A stretch of DNA of 64,000 nt from Profundibacter sp033851955 (GTDB lineage Bacteria; Pseudomonadota; Alphaproteobacteria; Rhodobacterales; Rhodobacteraceae). The stretch lies in contig JAWSVK010000014.1 in NCBI GenBank assembly GCA_033851955.1, positions 1 to 64,000 of the forward strand, given 5' to 3'. The number at the start of each line of letters is the position of its first letter. The first letter of the stretch is position 1. Positions 54,391 to 62,759 of the stretch are shown one piece after another. A program made the translations under genes and the position numbers. The notes under the pieces are model-generated. The model made no database searches. It had not been told where the DNA came from and was given only the letters and a program-made list of their open reading frames with translations.

Positions 54391-55614
54391 CTACAGCGTT
54401 GCGTCAAGCGCTGTGATCAGCTTGTCGATTTCGGACTTGGATGTGTAATGCACAAAGCTCAATCGCAAGACGCCCTTGTCGGGATCAACCCCTTGAGCCT
54501 TAAGCGCCCGCACCGCGTAGAAATCACCGCCGCCAGCCATGATCCCGTGCGGGGCAAGCTTGGCCGCTGCCGCCTCGGCATTGCCGGCCAGTTCAACCGC
54601 GATCGTTGGCGCGCGCGCGGCAGCATCGGATGGCCCCAGCAAACGAACCGAGTTTTTCTGCACCAAATAATCCAGCAAGGGCTGCATGCGTTCGGTTTCG
54701 GTGTCGCGCATCAATCCATGCACGGCAGATGCCCGTTTTGCAGCCGGTACCTGATCTTTGAAGTGGTGCGCATAAAGCTGATCAACGTAGTCCGCCATGC
54801 CCGCACAGGCCGCAATTTGTGCGTGATCCGGCCCCGCGGGTGTAAAGCGTTTATAAAGGCTGTCGGCGTTGAAATAATGCCCCTGGTTGGGCAATTCCAT
54901 CCCCAATGAGCGGCGGATCACCATGATCCCTTGATGCGGGCCATAGGTTTTATAGGCCGAAAACAAGTAGATATCCGCGCCAATTTCGTCAACGTTAACA
55001 AAGCCATGCGGCGCATAGCTAACACCATCCACACAGGCATAGGCCCCATGAGCACGCACCGTTTTGCAAATGCTGGCCACATCGTTGATCTCGCCCACCA
55101 CATTGGAGCAGTGCGGGAAACACACCAGCTTAACTTTGTCATCCAGCAGCTTTTCAAGGTCCGCGATGTTCAGATGCCCGGTCTCTGGGTCCATCTTCCA
55201 TTCCCGCACTTCAAAACCCGCCTCGGACAGGCGCCGCCACGGCCCCGTGTTGGCCTCGTGGTCTTGGTTGGTGACGATCACCGCATCGCCCGGCTGCATA
55301 TACTGACGAAACGCTTGGGCCAAAACATAGGTGTTTTGCGTGGTGGATGGCCCGAAAGACAACTCGTCCGTGTCGACCCCCATCATGGCCGCCAACCGTT
55401 CGCGCGCCTCGTCCATCTCGGCCCCTGCCAATTGGCTGGCAGCATAGGGCGCATAGGGTTGCACCTTGCGGCTGTGATAATAGCGGAAAAGCCGGTCAAT
55501 CACCGGCCTGCAGGTATAAGAGCCGCCTGCGTTCTCAAAAAACGCCTGCCCTTGCAAGGTAGGTTCCTCAAATGCTGGAAACTGTTGGCGTACGAAATCA
55601 AGGTCTAGCTGCAT
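54391..55614 (-). CDS. class V aminotransferase-fold protein (cysteine desulfurase-like)
   Basis: This 407-residue PLP enzyme resembles the SufS/CsdA-like group. The PLP lysine is in LFSAYKTYGPHQG, and the cofactor-binding segment FFENAGGSYTCRPV and SNVVGEINDVASICK are present. The position of the desulfurase cysteine is replaced by GGGDFYAVRAL, so it is probably not a true cysteine desulfurase; isopenicillin-N-epimerase-like enzymes share this form. It is the third member of this fold in the window. Substrate unknown. Confidence 0.82.
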   Translation of the reverse strand: MQLDLDFVRQQFPAFEEPTLQGQAFFENAGGSYTCRPVIDRLFRYYHSRKVQPYAPYAASQLAGAEMDEARERLAAMMGVDTDELSFGPSTTQNTYVLAQAFRQYMQPGDAVIVTNQDHEANTGPWRRLSEAGFEVREWKMDPETGHLNIADLEKLLDDKVKLVCFPHCSNVVGEINDVASICKTVRAHGAYACVDGVSYAPHGFVNVDEIGADIYLFSAYKTYGPHQGIMVIRRSLGMELPNQGHYFNADSLYKRFTPAGPDHAQIAACAGMADYVDQLYAHHFKDQVPAAKRASAVHGLMRDTETERMQPLLDYLVQKNSVRLLGPSDAAARAPTIAVELAGNAEAAAAKLAPHGIMAGGGDFYAVRALKAQGVDPDKGVLRLSFVHYTSKSEIDKLITALDATL

Positions 55615-55627
55615 TTCAACTCCTGCA

Positions 55628-55661
55628 AAAAATAAAGCCCCGACCGTTTGGTCAGGGCTTT
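55628..55661 (-). terminator. intrinsic terminator after the BCCT transporter
   Basis: On the minus strand the 12-bp stem AAAGCCCTGACC/GGTCGGGGCTTT (one G-U pair) has an AAAC loop and is followed by ATTTTTT. It separates the transporter from the downstream aminotransferase-like gene. Confidence 0.9.
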
Positions 55662-55694
55662 ACCTTGTCTTTGTTTTATCCGTGCTTCAAGCGT

Positions 55695-57305
55695 CTATTT
55701 CAGCTTTTTCAACTCTTGAACCAGCCCGATAAATGTCGACACGCACATCAACAACAACAGCATTGCAAACGGGAATCCCGTTGTCACAGCCATCGCCTGA
55801 AGTGCGGCCAAGCCGCCACCCAGCAGCAATGCGATTGCCACCAGACCTTCAAAGATACACCAAAACACCCGCTGTGGGGCTGGACCGTCGGTTTTGCCGC
55901 CAGCTGTGATGGTATCAATCACCAATGAGCCAGAGTCTGAGGATGTCACAAAGAACACCACAACCAGAATGATGCCGATCACTGAAGTGATTTGCGCCAG
56001 TGGCAATTGGCTGAGCATTTCGAACAACTGGGTTGGAAGGGCAGCGTTTTTAGCGCCCTCAAAACCGTCGTTGACGAATTGCGCCACAGCTGTGCCGCCG
56101 AAAACGGACATCCACAAAACGCAAACCAATGACGGGATCAACAACACACAGATGATGAACTCGCGCACGGTGCGCCCACGGCTAACGCGTGCGATGAACA
56201 TGCCCACGAAAGGTGACCAGCTGATCCACCACGCCCAATAGAACGCCGTCCAGCCTTGGCTAAAGTTAGCATCAGCACGATCAAACGGTTGTGACAATGC
56301 CGGCAGATGAGTGGCATAAGCGCCAAGCGATGCAAAGAAACCAGAGATGATATCACCGGTTGGCCCAACGATCAGCACGAACAACAACAACACAGCTGCC
56401 AGCACCATGTTGATTTCAGAGGCGCGTTTCACACCCGCATCCAGACCCGCCAGAACCGACATCAAAGCAACGCCGGTGATCGCGAGGATCAAGATAACCT
56501 TGGTGCCGATGCCTTCTGAAATGCCAAAGACAAAGTTCAAACCAGCATTGGCCTGTTCCGCGCCAAATCCAAGCGATGTGGCCAGGCCGAACAGCGTTGC
56601 AAACACCGCCACGATGTCAATCACGTGGCCAACCCAGCCCCAGACCAGATCCCCGAAAATCGGGTGAAACGCCGAGCGGATCGTCAAGGGCAAGCCCTTG
56701 TTATAGCTGAACAACCCAAGCGCCAGTGCCACAACCGCATACATCGCCCAAGGGTGCAGCCCCCAGTGATATATCGTCGCCGCCATGCCCAATGAGGCCG
56801 CCGCTTTTGCGTCACCAGCAGCGCCCGCCAGTGGGGCCCAGCTGTCTGGGTTTCCGGCCCCTTCTGCAAAGGATGAGCTGAAATGCGACAGCGGTTCTGA
56901 CACGCCGTAAAACATCAACCCAATGCCCATGCCCGCCGCAAACAGCATCGCGAACCAGCCAACATAACCATAATCAGGCTTTGCATCAACGCCGCCCAAC
57001 CGGACCTTGCCCAGCGGTGTTACAACCAGCATCAGGCAGAACAGCACGAAAATGTCGCCCGCCAGAATAAAGAACCAGCTGAAGTTCCCTGTCACCCAAT
57101 TTCGCATTGATTTAAACAATGATGTCGCGGCTTCTGGCGCAATCAAAGTGCCAATTACAAACGCAAAGATACCTAAGCCTGCGATCAGGAACACTGGATT
57201 ATGGACATCCAGCCCAAACGGGCCAATCTTGGTTTGTATATTATCGCGACCAACCTCATAGTCGATTGAATCTATGAGACGGTCCCCTTTTTCGGATTCC
57301 GACAT
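55695..57305 (-). CDS. BCCT-family transporter
   Basis: This 536-residue polytopic protein has 12 predicted helices and BCCT-family motifs: AAGMGIGLMFYGVSEPLSHF in helix 3-4 and FYWAWWISWSPFVGMFIARVSRGRTVREF near the central Trp-rich helix. The second glycine of the GxGxG-type motif is typical of Na+-coupled betaine/carnitine/choline carriers. Substrates in roseobacters include glycine betaine and DMSP, so either is possible. No riboswitch is seen upstream. Confidence 0.92.
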   Translation of the reverse strand: MSESEKGDRLIDSIDYEVGRDNIQTKIGPFGLDVHNPVFLIAGLGIFAFVIGTLIAPEAATSLFKSMRNWVTGNFSWFFILAGDIFVLFCLMLVVTPLGKVRLGGVDAKPDYGYVGWFAMLFAAGMGIGLMFYGVSEPLSHFSSSFAEGAGNPDSWAPLAGAAGDAKAAASLGMAATIYHWGLHPWAMYAVVALALGLFSYNKGLPLTIRSAFHPIFGDLVWGWVGHVIDIVAVFATLFGLATSLGFGAEQANAGLNFVFGISEGIGTKVILILAITGVALMSVLAGLDAGVKRASEINMVLAAVLLLFVLIVGPTGDIISGFFASLGAYATHLPALSQPFDRADANFSQGWTAFYWAWWISWSPFVGMFIARVSRGRTVREFIICVLLIPSLVCVLWMSVFGGTAVAQFVNDGFEGAKNAALPTQLFEMLSQLPLAQITSVIGIILVVVFFVTSSDSGSLVIDTITAGGKTDGPAPQRVFWCIFEGLVAIALLLGGGLAALQAMAVTTGFPFAMLLLLMCVSTFIGLVQELKKLK

Positions 57306-57746
57306 TTCCTGTCACTCCCTGTTCGGTTTCACATCAGGGCGGGTGTTTTATTTATATCGCCCTACCTTAACCCTAATCGGAAATGTTGGTCGTAAAGCCT
57401 CGCAATACGCGCATTTTGGGTCAAAAACGTCATTTTTGGAGGCGAAACTTGGTGTTTAGACAATTAATGGCGTCTTTGCCGCCAGGGAAATTGGCCCAGC
57501 TTCAAGCGGGGTTTGCAACTGATGCCTAGCAACGAACAGCACATAGAAACTGCAGCATCCCCCTAGTCCGGAAACAAGGCGCTCGCGCCGCCGGACAGCG
57601 CCCGACCGCCCCATGGGCGGGCGCTTTTGCGAGGTTGTGACACAATTAGCTGTAGGATGTTGGATGCGAGATAAAGTGGTATGCATAACCATTGGTACGC
57701 CCACCCGCGGTCAGGCATTGCCCTGTGTCGGAGGCCTCGTAAACGG
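57306..57746. other. intergenic region with an isolated hairpin
   Basis: This is 441 nt between the BCCT start and the CdiI-like gene stop. I see no coding gene. It holds the BCCT promoter region and a plus-strand terminator-like hairpin (57597-57628) without any gene before it on that strand. Confidence 0.45.
57597..57628 (+). terminator. orphan terminator-like hairpin (possible small RNA end)
   Basis: The stem AGCGCCCG/CGGGCGCT, with a further GCCC/GGGC pairing inside, is followed by TTTT on the plus strand. No plus-strand gene precedes it within 9 kb, so it may end a non-coding RNA that starts in the BCCT upstream region. Confidence 0.4.
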
Positions 57747-58145
57747 CTATTTCGCGCGCTCGTCCAAATGCTCCGAAACAAACGCCTCAACAATTTCACG
57801 AATTTCGGTGACCTCGTTTTTGTCACCACAGTCTTCATCCATGAACTCTAATTTCACAACCAACTGAACAATCGCGGCAATGCGGCCCATCAAACTTGGC
57901 CGCTCAACGAGCCACGACACGTTTCGAAGAACATTTAGCAGCAAATCACCTCGGAAAAAATCTCCGTCTGCAAATGGGTCCTTTTCCAATACCTCAATCG
58001 CCACCGGCATCAGAACTTCCAAAGACAATTCCTGCCCTATGACGATGCGCAAGTCTTCTGTCGTGAATTGATTAACTGGTTTGCTCCGCAAACGGTGGAG
58101 CGTCGTGACGAGGTGGGAGGGCCACTCAGGTTCCCCCCCACACAT
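57747..58145 (-). CDS. CdiI-like immunity protein (orphan)
   Basis: This 132-residue protein shows the pattern of the contact-dependent growth inhibition immunity family: LRSKPVNQFTTEDLRIVIGQ followed by ELSLEVLMPVAIEVLEKDPFADGDFFRGDLLLNVL. Related proteins keep the same TxEDLRxxIGQ and GDFxxGDLL blocks. Family knowledge: such proteins bind and neutralise CdiA toxin tips. No cdiA/cdiB or toxin fragment is in view, so it is an orphan or protects against neighbours. GGAA lies before the ATG. Confidence 0.72.
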   Translation of the reverse strand: MCGGEPEWPSHLVTTLHRLRSKPVNQFTTEDLRIVIGQELSLEVLMPVAIEVLEKDPFADGDFFRGDLLLNVLRNVSWLVERPSLMGRIAAIVQLVVKLEFMDEDCGDKNEVTEIREIVEAFVSEHLDERAK

Positions 58146-58180
58146 CGTTTTCCAGAACTTCCAACGTGTTTGTCGTGGCC

Positions 58181-59170
58181 TTAAGCGTTCACATCAATCA
58201 CCATGCGCCCCTTGACCTTGCCCGCCAAAATGTCGGCGCCAAGCTGTGGCAGGTCGGCCAGTTTGCCAGTCTGGATCATCGCTTCCAGCTTGTCCATTGG
58301 CAGATCGCGGCCGATGCGTTCCCAAGCCCGTAGGCGGTTGTCGTAGGGTTGCATCACGCTCTCGATGCCCAGCAAGTTCACACCGCGCAGGATGAACGGC
58401 ATCACGCTGGCGGGCAATTTCGCGCCGCCCGCAAGGCCGATGGTAGCAACCGATGCGCCGTAGTTCATCTGGCCCAAGACCCGCGCCAGCATCTCGCCGC
58501 CCACAGCCTCGACACAGCCGGCCCATTTTTGATCCTCAAGCGGACGCTTCACGACCTCGTTGATCTCTTCGCGTGGCACGATGATCGATGCGCCCAGTGA
58601 CTTCAGGTAGTCAGCCGCTTCAGGACGCCCCGTCACCGCCGCAACCTCATAACCAAGGTTCGCCAAAATCGCCGTCGCGACCGAGCCAACGCCGCCAGCC
58701 GCGCCCGTGACCAACACGGGGCCGTCGCTGGGCTTCATGCCGTGATCCTCAAGCGCCATCACCGCCAACATCGCGGTGAAACCCGCCGTGCCAACCGCCA
58801 TCGCCAGCCGTGAATCTAGGCCCGCAGGCATTGGCACCAGCCAATCGGCCTTGACCCGCGCCTTTTGCGCGTAGCCGCCCCAATGGGTTTCGCCAACCCG
58901 CCAACCGGTCAACAAAACTTTGTCGCCCGCCTTGTAACGATCATCTGAGCTGCTTTCGACCGTGCCCGCGAAATCAATGCCAGGCACCAAGGGGTAAACC
59001 GTCGCCCGCCCGCCGTTTGGCGAGATGAACATGCCGTCCTTAAAGTTCACAGTGGAATAATCCACCGCCACTGTCACATCGCCGTCTGGCAGTTGGCTGT
59101 CGTCAATTTGTTGCACGCCAATGCTGGTTTCGCCGGCGTCGTTTTTGTCGAGTATCAATGCGTTGAACAT
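58181..59170 (-). CDS. acuI: AcuI-type acrylyl-CoA reductase (MDR family)
   Basis: This 329-residue zinc-free medium-chain dehydrogenase/reductase is of the YhdH/AcuI type: N-terminal STVNFKDGM, YPLVPGIDFAGTV, the NADPH-binding VTGAAGGVGSVA, and LLGIESVM near the C-terminus. AcuI reduces toxic acrylyl-CoA to propionyl-CoA and in roseobacters serves DMSP and 3-hydroxypropionate metabolism. AAGGAG precedes the ATG. It lies at the end of an acyl-CoA dehydrogenase operon under a GntR regulator. Confidence 0.87.
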   Translation of the reverse strand: MFNALILDKNDAGETSIGVQQIDDSQLPDGDVTVAVDYSTVNFKDGMFISPNGGRATVYPLVPGIDFAGTVESSSDDRYKAGDKVLLTGWRVGETHWGGYAQKARVKADWLVPMPAGLDSRLAMAVGTAGFTAMLAVMALEDHGMKPSDGPVLVTGAAGGVGSVATAILANLGYEVAAVTGRPEAADYLKSLGASIIVPREEINEVVKRPLEDQKWAGCVEAVGGEMLARVLGQMNYGASVATIGLAGGAKLPASVMPFILRGVNLLGIESVMQPYDNRLRAWERIGRDLPMDKLEAMIQTGKLADLPQLGADILAGKVKGRMVIDVNA

Positions 59171-59181
59171 CTTTGTTCTCC

Positions 59182-59697
59182 TTATTCTATATCCATATAG
59201 GGTAAATCGGTGTCATCCGGTTTGGCGCCTGCGGCCGTGAGCATGGCATGAACCTGCCCACGGTGATGTGTCTGGTGGTTGAACATATGCACAATCACCA
59301 TGGCACGACGGCTGGTGATAGGATTTTTGCTCGTGCCCGAAAACCACGTTAAATCGCCCGCTAGATCGTCATCTGTCAATTGATCGGCCCAAGACGTCAG
59401 ACGTTCATCCGTTTGTTTTCTAACGGCGCATAATCCATCCCAATCAGAGGCAAAACTATCAGCGAAGCTGGAACTGTTGACATAGTCCAGTTTTGGCTTG
59501 TCCCAACCACCAAAGCGGTACATCCAAATATGGTCGCACCACAGGATGTGCCCCAAGGTCGCATAGATTGAGCCGAAGAAGGCACCACGACCCTCACGGC
59601 GGGCGCCCTCTCCAATTGCACTAGCTTCACGATACAAGCTGTTGTTTTGCCACAGATTATAGGCGGCCATCATGCGCACATATTCAGGGGTGATCAT
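59182..59697 (-). CDS. DinB-family four-helix protein
   Basis: This 171-residue DinB/YfiT-like metal-binding four-helix bundle has likely metal ligands His50 (TLGHILW), His137 and His141 (VHMFNHQTHHRGQ). The family includes thiol- and glutathione/mycothiol-dependent enzymes; the activity here is unknown. It lies between the acyl-CoA dehydrogenase and acuI, with 3- and 11-nt gaps, so it is likely co-expressed with them. Confidence 0.87.
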   Translation of the reverse strand: MITPEYVRMMAAYNLWQNNSLYREASAIGEGARREGRGAFFGSIYATLGHILWCDHIWMYRFGGWDKPKLDYVNSSSFADSFASDWDGLCAVRKQTDERLTSWADQLTDDDLAGDLTWFSGTSKNPITSRRAMVIVHMFNHQTHHRGQVHAMLTAAGAKPDDTDLPYMDIE

Positions 59698-59700
59698 CGC

Positions 59701-60876
59701 TTAGACCTCGCCATACCCTTTTGGCACCGCGATATCCGGCAAGGTTTTGGCACGTTTTTGCAAGGAGCGTCCAATCACCACGCGGCTGATTTCGGTGGTC
59801 CCGTCCACGATGCGCAACATCTGCGCCAGACGTGACAGACGATCCAGACCGTAGGGTTTCAACAGTCCCATGCCGCCCAAAACTTGGGTGGCGGTGTTGG
59901 CAGCGTCAACCGCCGCATCCGGCACGAACCGTTTGGCGTGCGCCGCCATCACCGGACCCTCGGGCGTGCCAAGCGCGTTGGCGGCGGCACGGTACAACAG
60001 GCGAGAGGCCTCAAGATTGGTTGAAATGTCGCCCAGCATCCACTGAATGCCGTCCAGATCAAGGTTCTTGCCGCCAAACATTTTGCGGTTCTTGGAATAG
60101 GCAAGCGCCGTGTCCAAGGCGCTTTCCATCAAGCCGCAACATCCCGAAGCGATTGAAACGCGGGCGATGTCGATGGCCATCAAAGACCCTTGCAGCCCCT
60201 GCCCGATTGGCAAGATGATGTTGTCTTCCGACACCACAACATCTTTGAAATACATCTCGGCCAGCGGCAGATGTTCATAAGATGGCGTTTCGTAGCGCGG
60301 ACCAAATGTCAGGCCTTCGGCATCCGCAGGAATGGCAATCATCGACATGTCGTGGTGGCCCGGTTTGTCCGAAGTTTTCACAACCGTGAAATAGACGTCA
60401 GCCTCGCCCGCCAATGAAACCCACGCCTTGGCGCCGTTGATGGTCCATGTGCCGTCCCCGTTGATCACGGCGCGGCTGTACATATTGGTGGCATCCGAAC
60501 CCGATTGCGGTTCTGTTATAGCAAAATTGGCCAGTTTGCGGCCACTTGTCAGATCCTTGGCCCATTTTCCTTTGAAGGCCTCAGTGCCAAATCCACAGCC
60601 CGCATAGGTGCAGATATTGTGCATCGACAAGGCAAACGCATAAGCGCCATCGCCTTTGCCCAGCTCTTCATAGACTCGAATAGCTTCGCCCAGTGGCAGG
60701 CCCTGCCCACCCCATTCTTCGGGCGCGTAAAGCCCCGTCAGACCGGCTGCCCCGGCCATGGTTGATGCGGTGCGTGGCCATTCGCCGGATGCGTTCCAAT
60801 CATCAATATTTGGTTTGATCACATCGTTACAATGTTGTTGTGCGGCTTCCAGTATCTTATCAATTTTCGTGCCCAT
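59701..60876 (-). CDS. acyl-CoA dehydrogenase
   Basis: This 391-residue FAD enzyme has FAITEPQSGSDATNM (FAD contact), the central WVSLAGEADVYF region and the C-terminal RIVDGTTEISRVVIGR. At the position where many members have the catalytic Glu of YEGT, this protein has Asp (VDGT), so the base may be Asp or a residue elsewhere as in some other branches. It starts an operon with DinB and acuI, divergent from a FadR-type regulator. GGGAGG precedes the ATG. Substrate unknown. Confidence 0.9.
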   Translation of the reverse strand: MGTKIDKILEAAQQHCNDVIKPNIDDWNASGEWPRTASTMAGAAGLTGLYAPEEWGGQGLPLGEAIRVYEELGKGDGAYAFALSMHNICTYAGCGFGTEAFKGKWAKDLTSGRKLANFAITEPQSGSDATNMYSRAVINGDGTWTINGAKAWVSLAGEADVYFTVVKTSDKPGHHDMSMIAIPADAEGLTFGPRYETPSYEHLPLAEMYFKDVVVSEDNIILPIGQGLQGSLMAIDIARVSIASGCCGLMESALDTALAYSKNRKMFGGKNLDLDGIQWMLGDISTNLEASRLLYRAAANALGTPEGPVMAAHAKRFVPDAAVDAANTATQVLGGMGLLKPYGLDRLSRLAQMLRIVDGTTEISRVVIGRSLQKRAKTLPDIAVPKGYGEV

Positions 60877-60915
60877 CTCGGCATCCTCCCATTTGGCGAC
60901 TCATGACCCGGTCAA

Positions 60916-60964
60916 TTGTCTTACATTTCCCAACCCTCTTGCCACAGCTTCAATTGTCTGACAA
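60916..60964. promoter_or_regulatory. paired TTGTC-type operator sites between dehydrogenase operon and gntR
   Basis: TTGTC-T-GACAA (60954-60964) is a perfect 11-bp palindrome ending 10 nt before the regulator start. TTGTC-T-TACAT (60916-60926) is an imperfect second copy 38 bp away. FCD-type GntR regulators commonly bind short TTGT-N3-ACAA-like palindromes, so these are likely its operators, controlling both directions. Confidence 0.65.
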
Positions 60965-60974
60965 ATGATTTCTT

Positions 60975-61700
60975 ATGAAAACTGATTTGGAAACCAATCG
61001 CGAACTATCGGTGCAAATCGCCGAAGCTATCCGTGACGCCATCATCAACGGCACGTTGATCGTGGATGAACGCCTGCCCTCGGAGGCCGAGCTGAGTGAC
61101 AAGTTCAACGTGTCTCGCCCGACGGTGCGCGAGGCACTCAAACGACTGGCGGCACAAAACCTGATCCGCACCATGCGCGGCGCCACGGGCGGTGCCTTTG
61201 TAAATCGGCTTCGGTTTGAGGACGCTTACGGGCAGCAAATCACCACCTCGACACTGTTGTTGTCCATGAACGAGGTTGATTTTGAAACCGCCTGCGAGGC
61301 GCGGTTCACGCTGGAACGCGCCTGCGCTCCTTTGTCGGCGCAGCGCCGTACGGGTGACCATCTGGCCACCATGCGGGCCGAAATCCATCGCCAATCCCAA
61401 TCCGGTCTGTCGGATGAAGGGTTCTGCGCCAGTGACGTCGCCTTTCACCGCGCCTTGGTGGATGGGGCCGGCAATCCTGTGCTGTCGTATCAGTTGGCCG
61501 GTGCCGTTGAGGCGATTGAGCCCTTGATGAACATGATCACCTTTTCGGCACGGTCTCGCGAGCAGATCGTCGCCCTGCACACTGAGATTGCGGATGCGAT
61601 CGAGGCTGGCGCCGCAAATCAGGCAGAAATCGCCCTAAAAGCGCTGGAAACCTATACCATATCGCTGGCCCGCGACGTGGCCGCCAGCAAACGCGATTAA
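60975..61700 (+). CDS. GntR-family (FadR/FCD) transcriptional regulator
   Basis: This 241-residue protein has a GntR winged helix (about 10-75) with LPSEAELSDKFNVSRPTVREAL, then an all-helical FCD ligand-binding domain (about 95-230) with the metal-site pattern D-x3-H (SDVAFHRALV) and later His (IVALHTEI). It is divergent from the acyl-CoA dehydrogenase/DinB/acuI operon and has likely operators between, so it most plausibly represses that operon and itself until an acid or CoA-ester ligand binds. Confidence 0.9.
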   Translation: MKTDLETNRELSVQIAEAIRDAIINGTLIVDERLPSEAELSDKFNVSRPTVREALKRLAAQNLIRTMRGATGGAFVNRLRFEDAYGQQITTSTLLLSMNEVDFETACEARFTLERACAPLSAQRRTGDHLATMRAEIHRQSQSGLSDEGFCASDVAFHRALVDGAGNPVLSYQLAGAVEAIEPLMNMITFSARSREQIVALHTEIADAIEAGAANQAEIALKALETYTISLARDVAASKRD

Positions 61701-61734
61701 CCTCAGATTAACTATACCCCCTCAATATGAAGCG

Positions 61735-61965
61735 ATGACATACCAACAATCCCCCCTCTCGCCAGATATCTGGATGCGAGAAGTATTCGCTTCAAAATCC
61801 GTTCAACGCGGCGAAGTCATCCGCCGCAAGGTGCGTGATATTGAACGCTTTGCCGGGATGGATCTGTTTCGAAAAGAACTGCAAAGGCGTGGTTTTCGAG
61901 CGGTGGAAAACGCCGGGCAAGTCATAATATTCTGCAATCAGGAACCGATCCGCCACTTTGAGTGA
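61735..61965 (+). CDS. small conserved-type hypothetical protein
   Basis: This 76-residue protein is basic and has a coherent fold pattern (SPDIWMREVFASKSVQRGEVIRRK; then ELQRRGFRAVENAGQVIIFCN). I believe similar small proteins are common in Rhodobacterales, sometimes annotated misleadingly as phosphoribosylanthranilate isomerase, but I cannot confirm a function. The ATG is preceded by GAAGCG. Twin palindromes start 5 nt after its stop. Confidence 0.65.
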   Translation: MTYQQSPLSPDIWMREVFASKSVQRGEVIRRKVRDIERFAGMDLFRKELQRRGFRAVENAGQVIIFCNQEPIRHFE

Positions 61966-61969
61966 TACC

Positions 61970-62014
61970 TTGTTTTCTTTCAAAGAAAACAAACTGAAAT
62001 CTTTCAAAGATTTC
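61970..62014. repeat. two back-to-back AT-rich perfect palindromes
   Basis: The first palindrome (61970-61992) has 11-bp arms TTGTTTTCTTT/AAAGAAAACAA around a single C. Three bases later the second (61996-62014) has 9-bp arms GAAATCTTT/AAAGATTTC around a single C. Both share the core CTTTCAAAG. They could be operator sites for a dimeric regulator, or AT-rich hairpins that end the upstream transcript. Confidence 0.85.
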
Positions 62015-62086
62015 ATCCCAGCCTGCACCAGCAGCTTTCCGCTTGATGCATTTCCCTTCTCAAAACCTGCGTCCTATACCAACGAG

Positions 62087-62725
62087 ATGAAAATATTCAC
62101 AAAATTCCTGCTGGCCCTGTTCGTCCTAACCACCCTGCCGTTTTCACAATCGGCCACGGGGCAGGAAACCAACCAGCAAACCCGCCCCGCCAGCACATGG
62201 TCAGTCGCCCTAATCAACAGCGCCCGCGCCCAAGTCGGCGTCACCCTAATATACGATGGCCGCTATCAAAGCCTGGCCTTTCCAAACGGCGACATCCCGC
62301 GCCTGCGCGGCGTCTGCACGGATGTGGTGATCCGCGCGTTGCGTGACGCCCACGGCTTGGACCTTCAGGCAGAGGTCAACGCCGATATGAAGGCCAATTT
62401 CAGCGCCTACCCGAAAAATTGGGGCCTAAAACGTACAGATCGCAACATCGATCACCGCCGCGTCCCAAACCTGCAAACTTACTTCAAGCGCCGTGGCGCG
62501 GCCCTGCCCGTTACCAAAGATGCCGCCGACTACCAACCCGGCGACATCGTCACCTGGATGTTGCCCGGAAACCTGCCCCATATCGGCATCGTCACCGATC
62601 AGATGAATGCCAGCGCCACCCGCCCGATGATCGTGCACAACATCGGCTGGGGCACCCGCGTCAATGACATGCTGTTCGATTATGACATAACTGGCCATTA
62701 CCGCATCGAACCCACGCTGAATTAA
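62087..62725 (+). CDS. secreted DUF1287 protein (NlpC/P60-like fold)
   Basis: This 212-residue protein has a signal peptide (about 1-25, MKIFTKFLLALFVLTTLPFS, cut near ATG/QE). The mature part holds the DUF1287 signature RGVCTDVVIRALRDAHG, with a likely catalytic Cys, and later PGDIVTWMLPGNLPHIGIVTD with a His. Family members look like papain-fold hydrolases with unknown substrate. The frame opens earlier (61958), but ATG 62087 is the first that gives a signal peptide. No strong ribosome-binding site is seen. Confidence 0.8.
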   Translation: MKIFTKFLLALFVLTTLPFSQSATGQETNQQTRPASTWSVALINSARAQVGVTLIYDGRYQSLAFPNGDIPRLRGVCTDVVIRALRDAHGLDLQAEVNADMKANFSAYPKNWGLKRTDRNIDHRRVPNLQTYFKRRGAALPVTKDAADYQPGDIVTWMLPGNLPHIGIVTDQMNASATRPMIVHNIGWGTRVNDMLFDYDITGHYRIEPTLN

Positions 62726-62759
62726 CCCAGTCTCCCCTTGTAAACCGCCCTCACTTTGC

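Noticed and set aside
54391..55614. third cysteine desulfurase
   Set aside because: The fold and PLP lysine fit, but the catalytic cysteine region is replaced by a Gly-rich segment without Cys, so desulfurase activity is unlikely.
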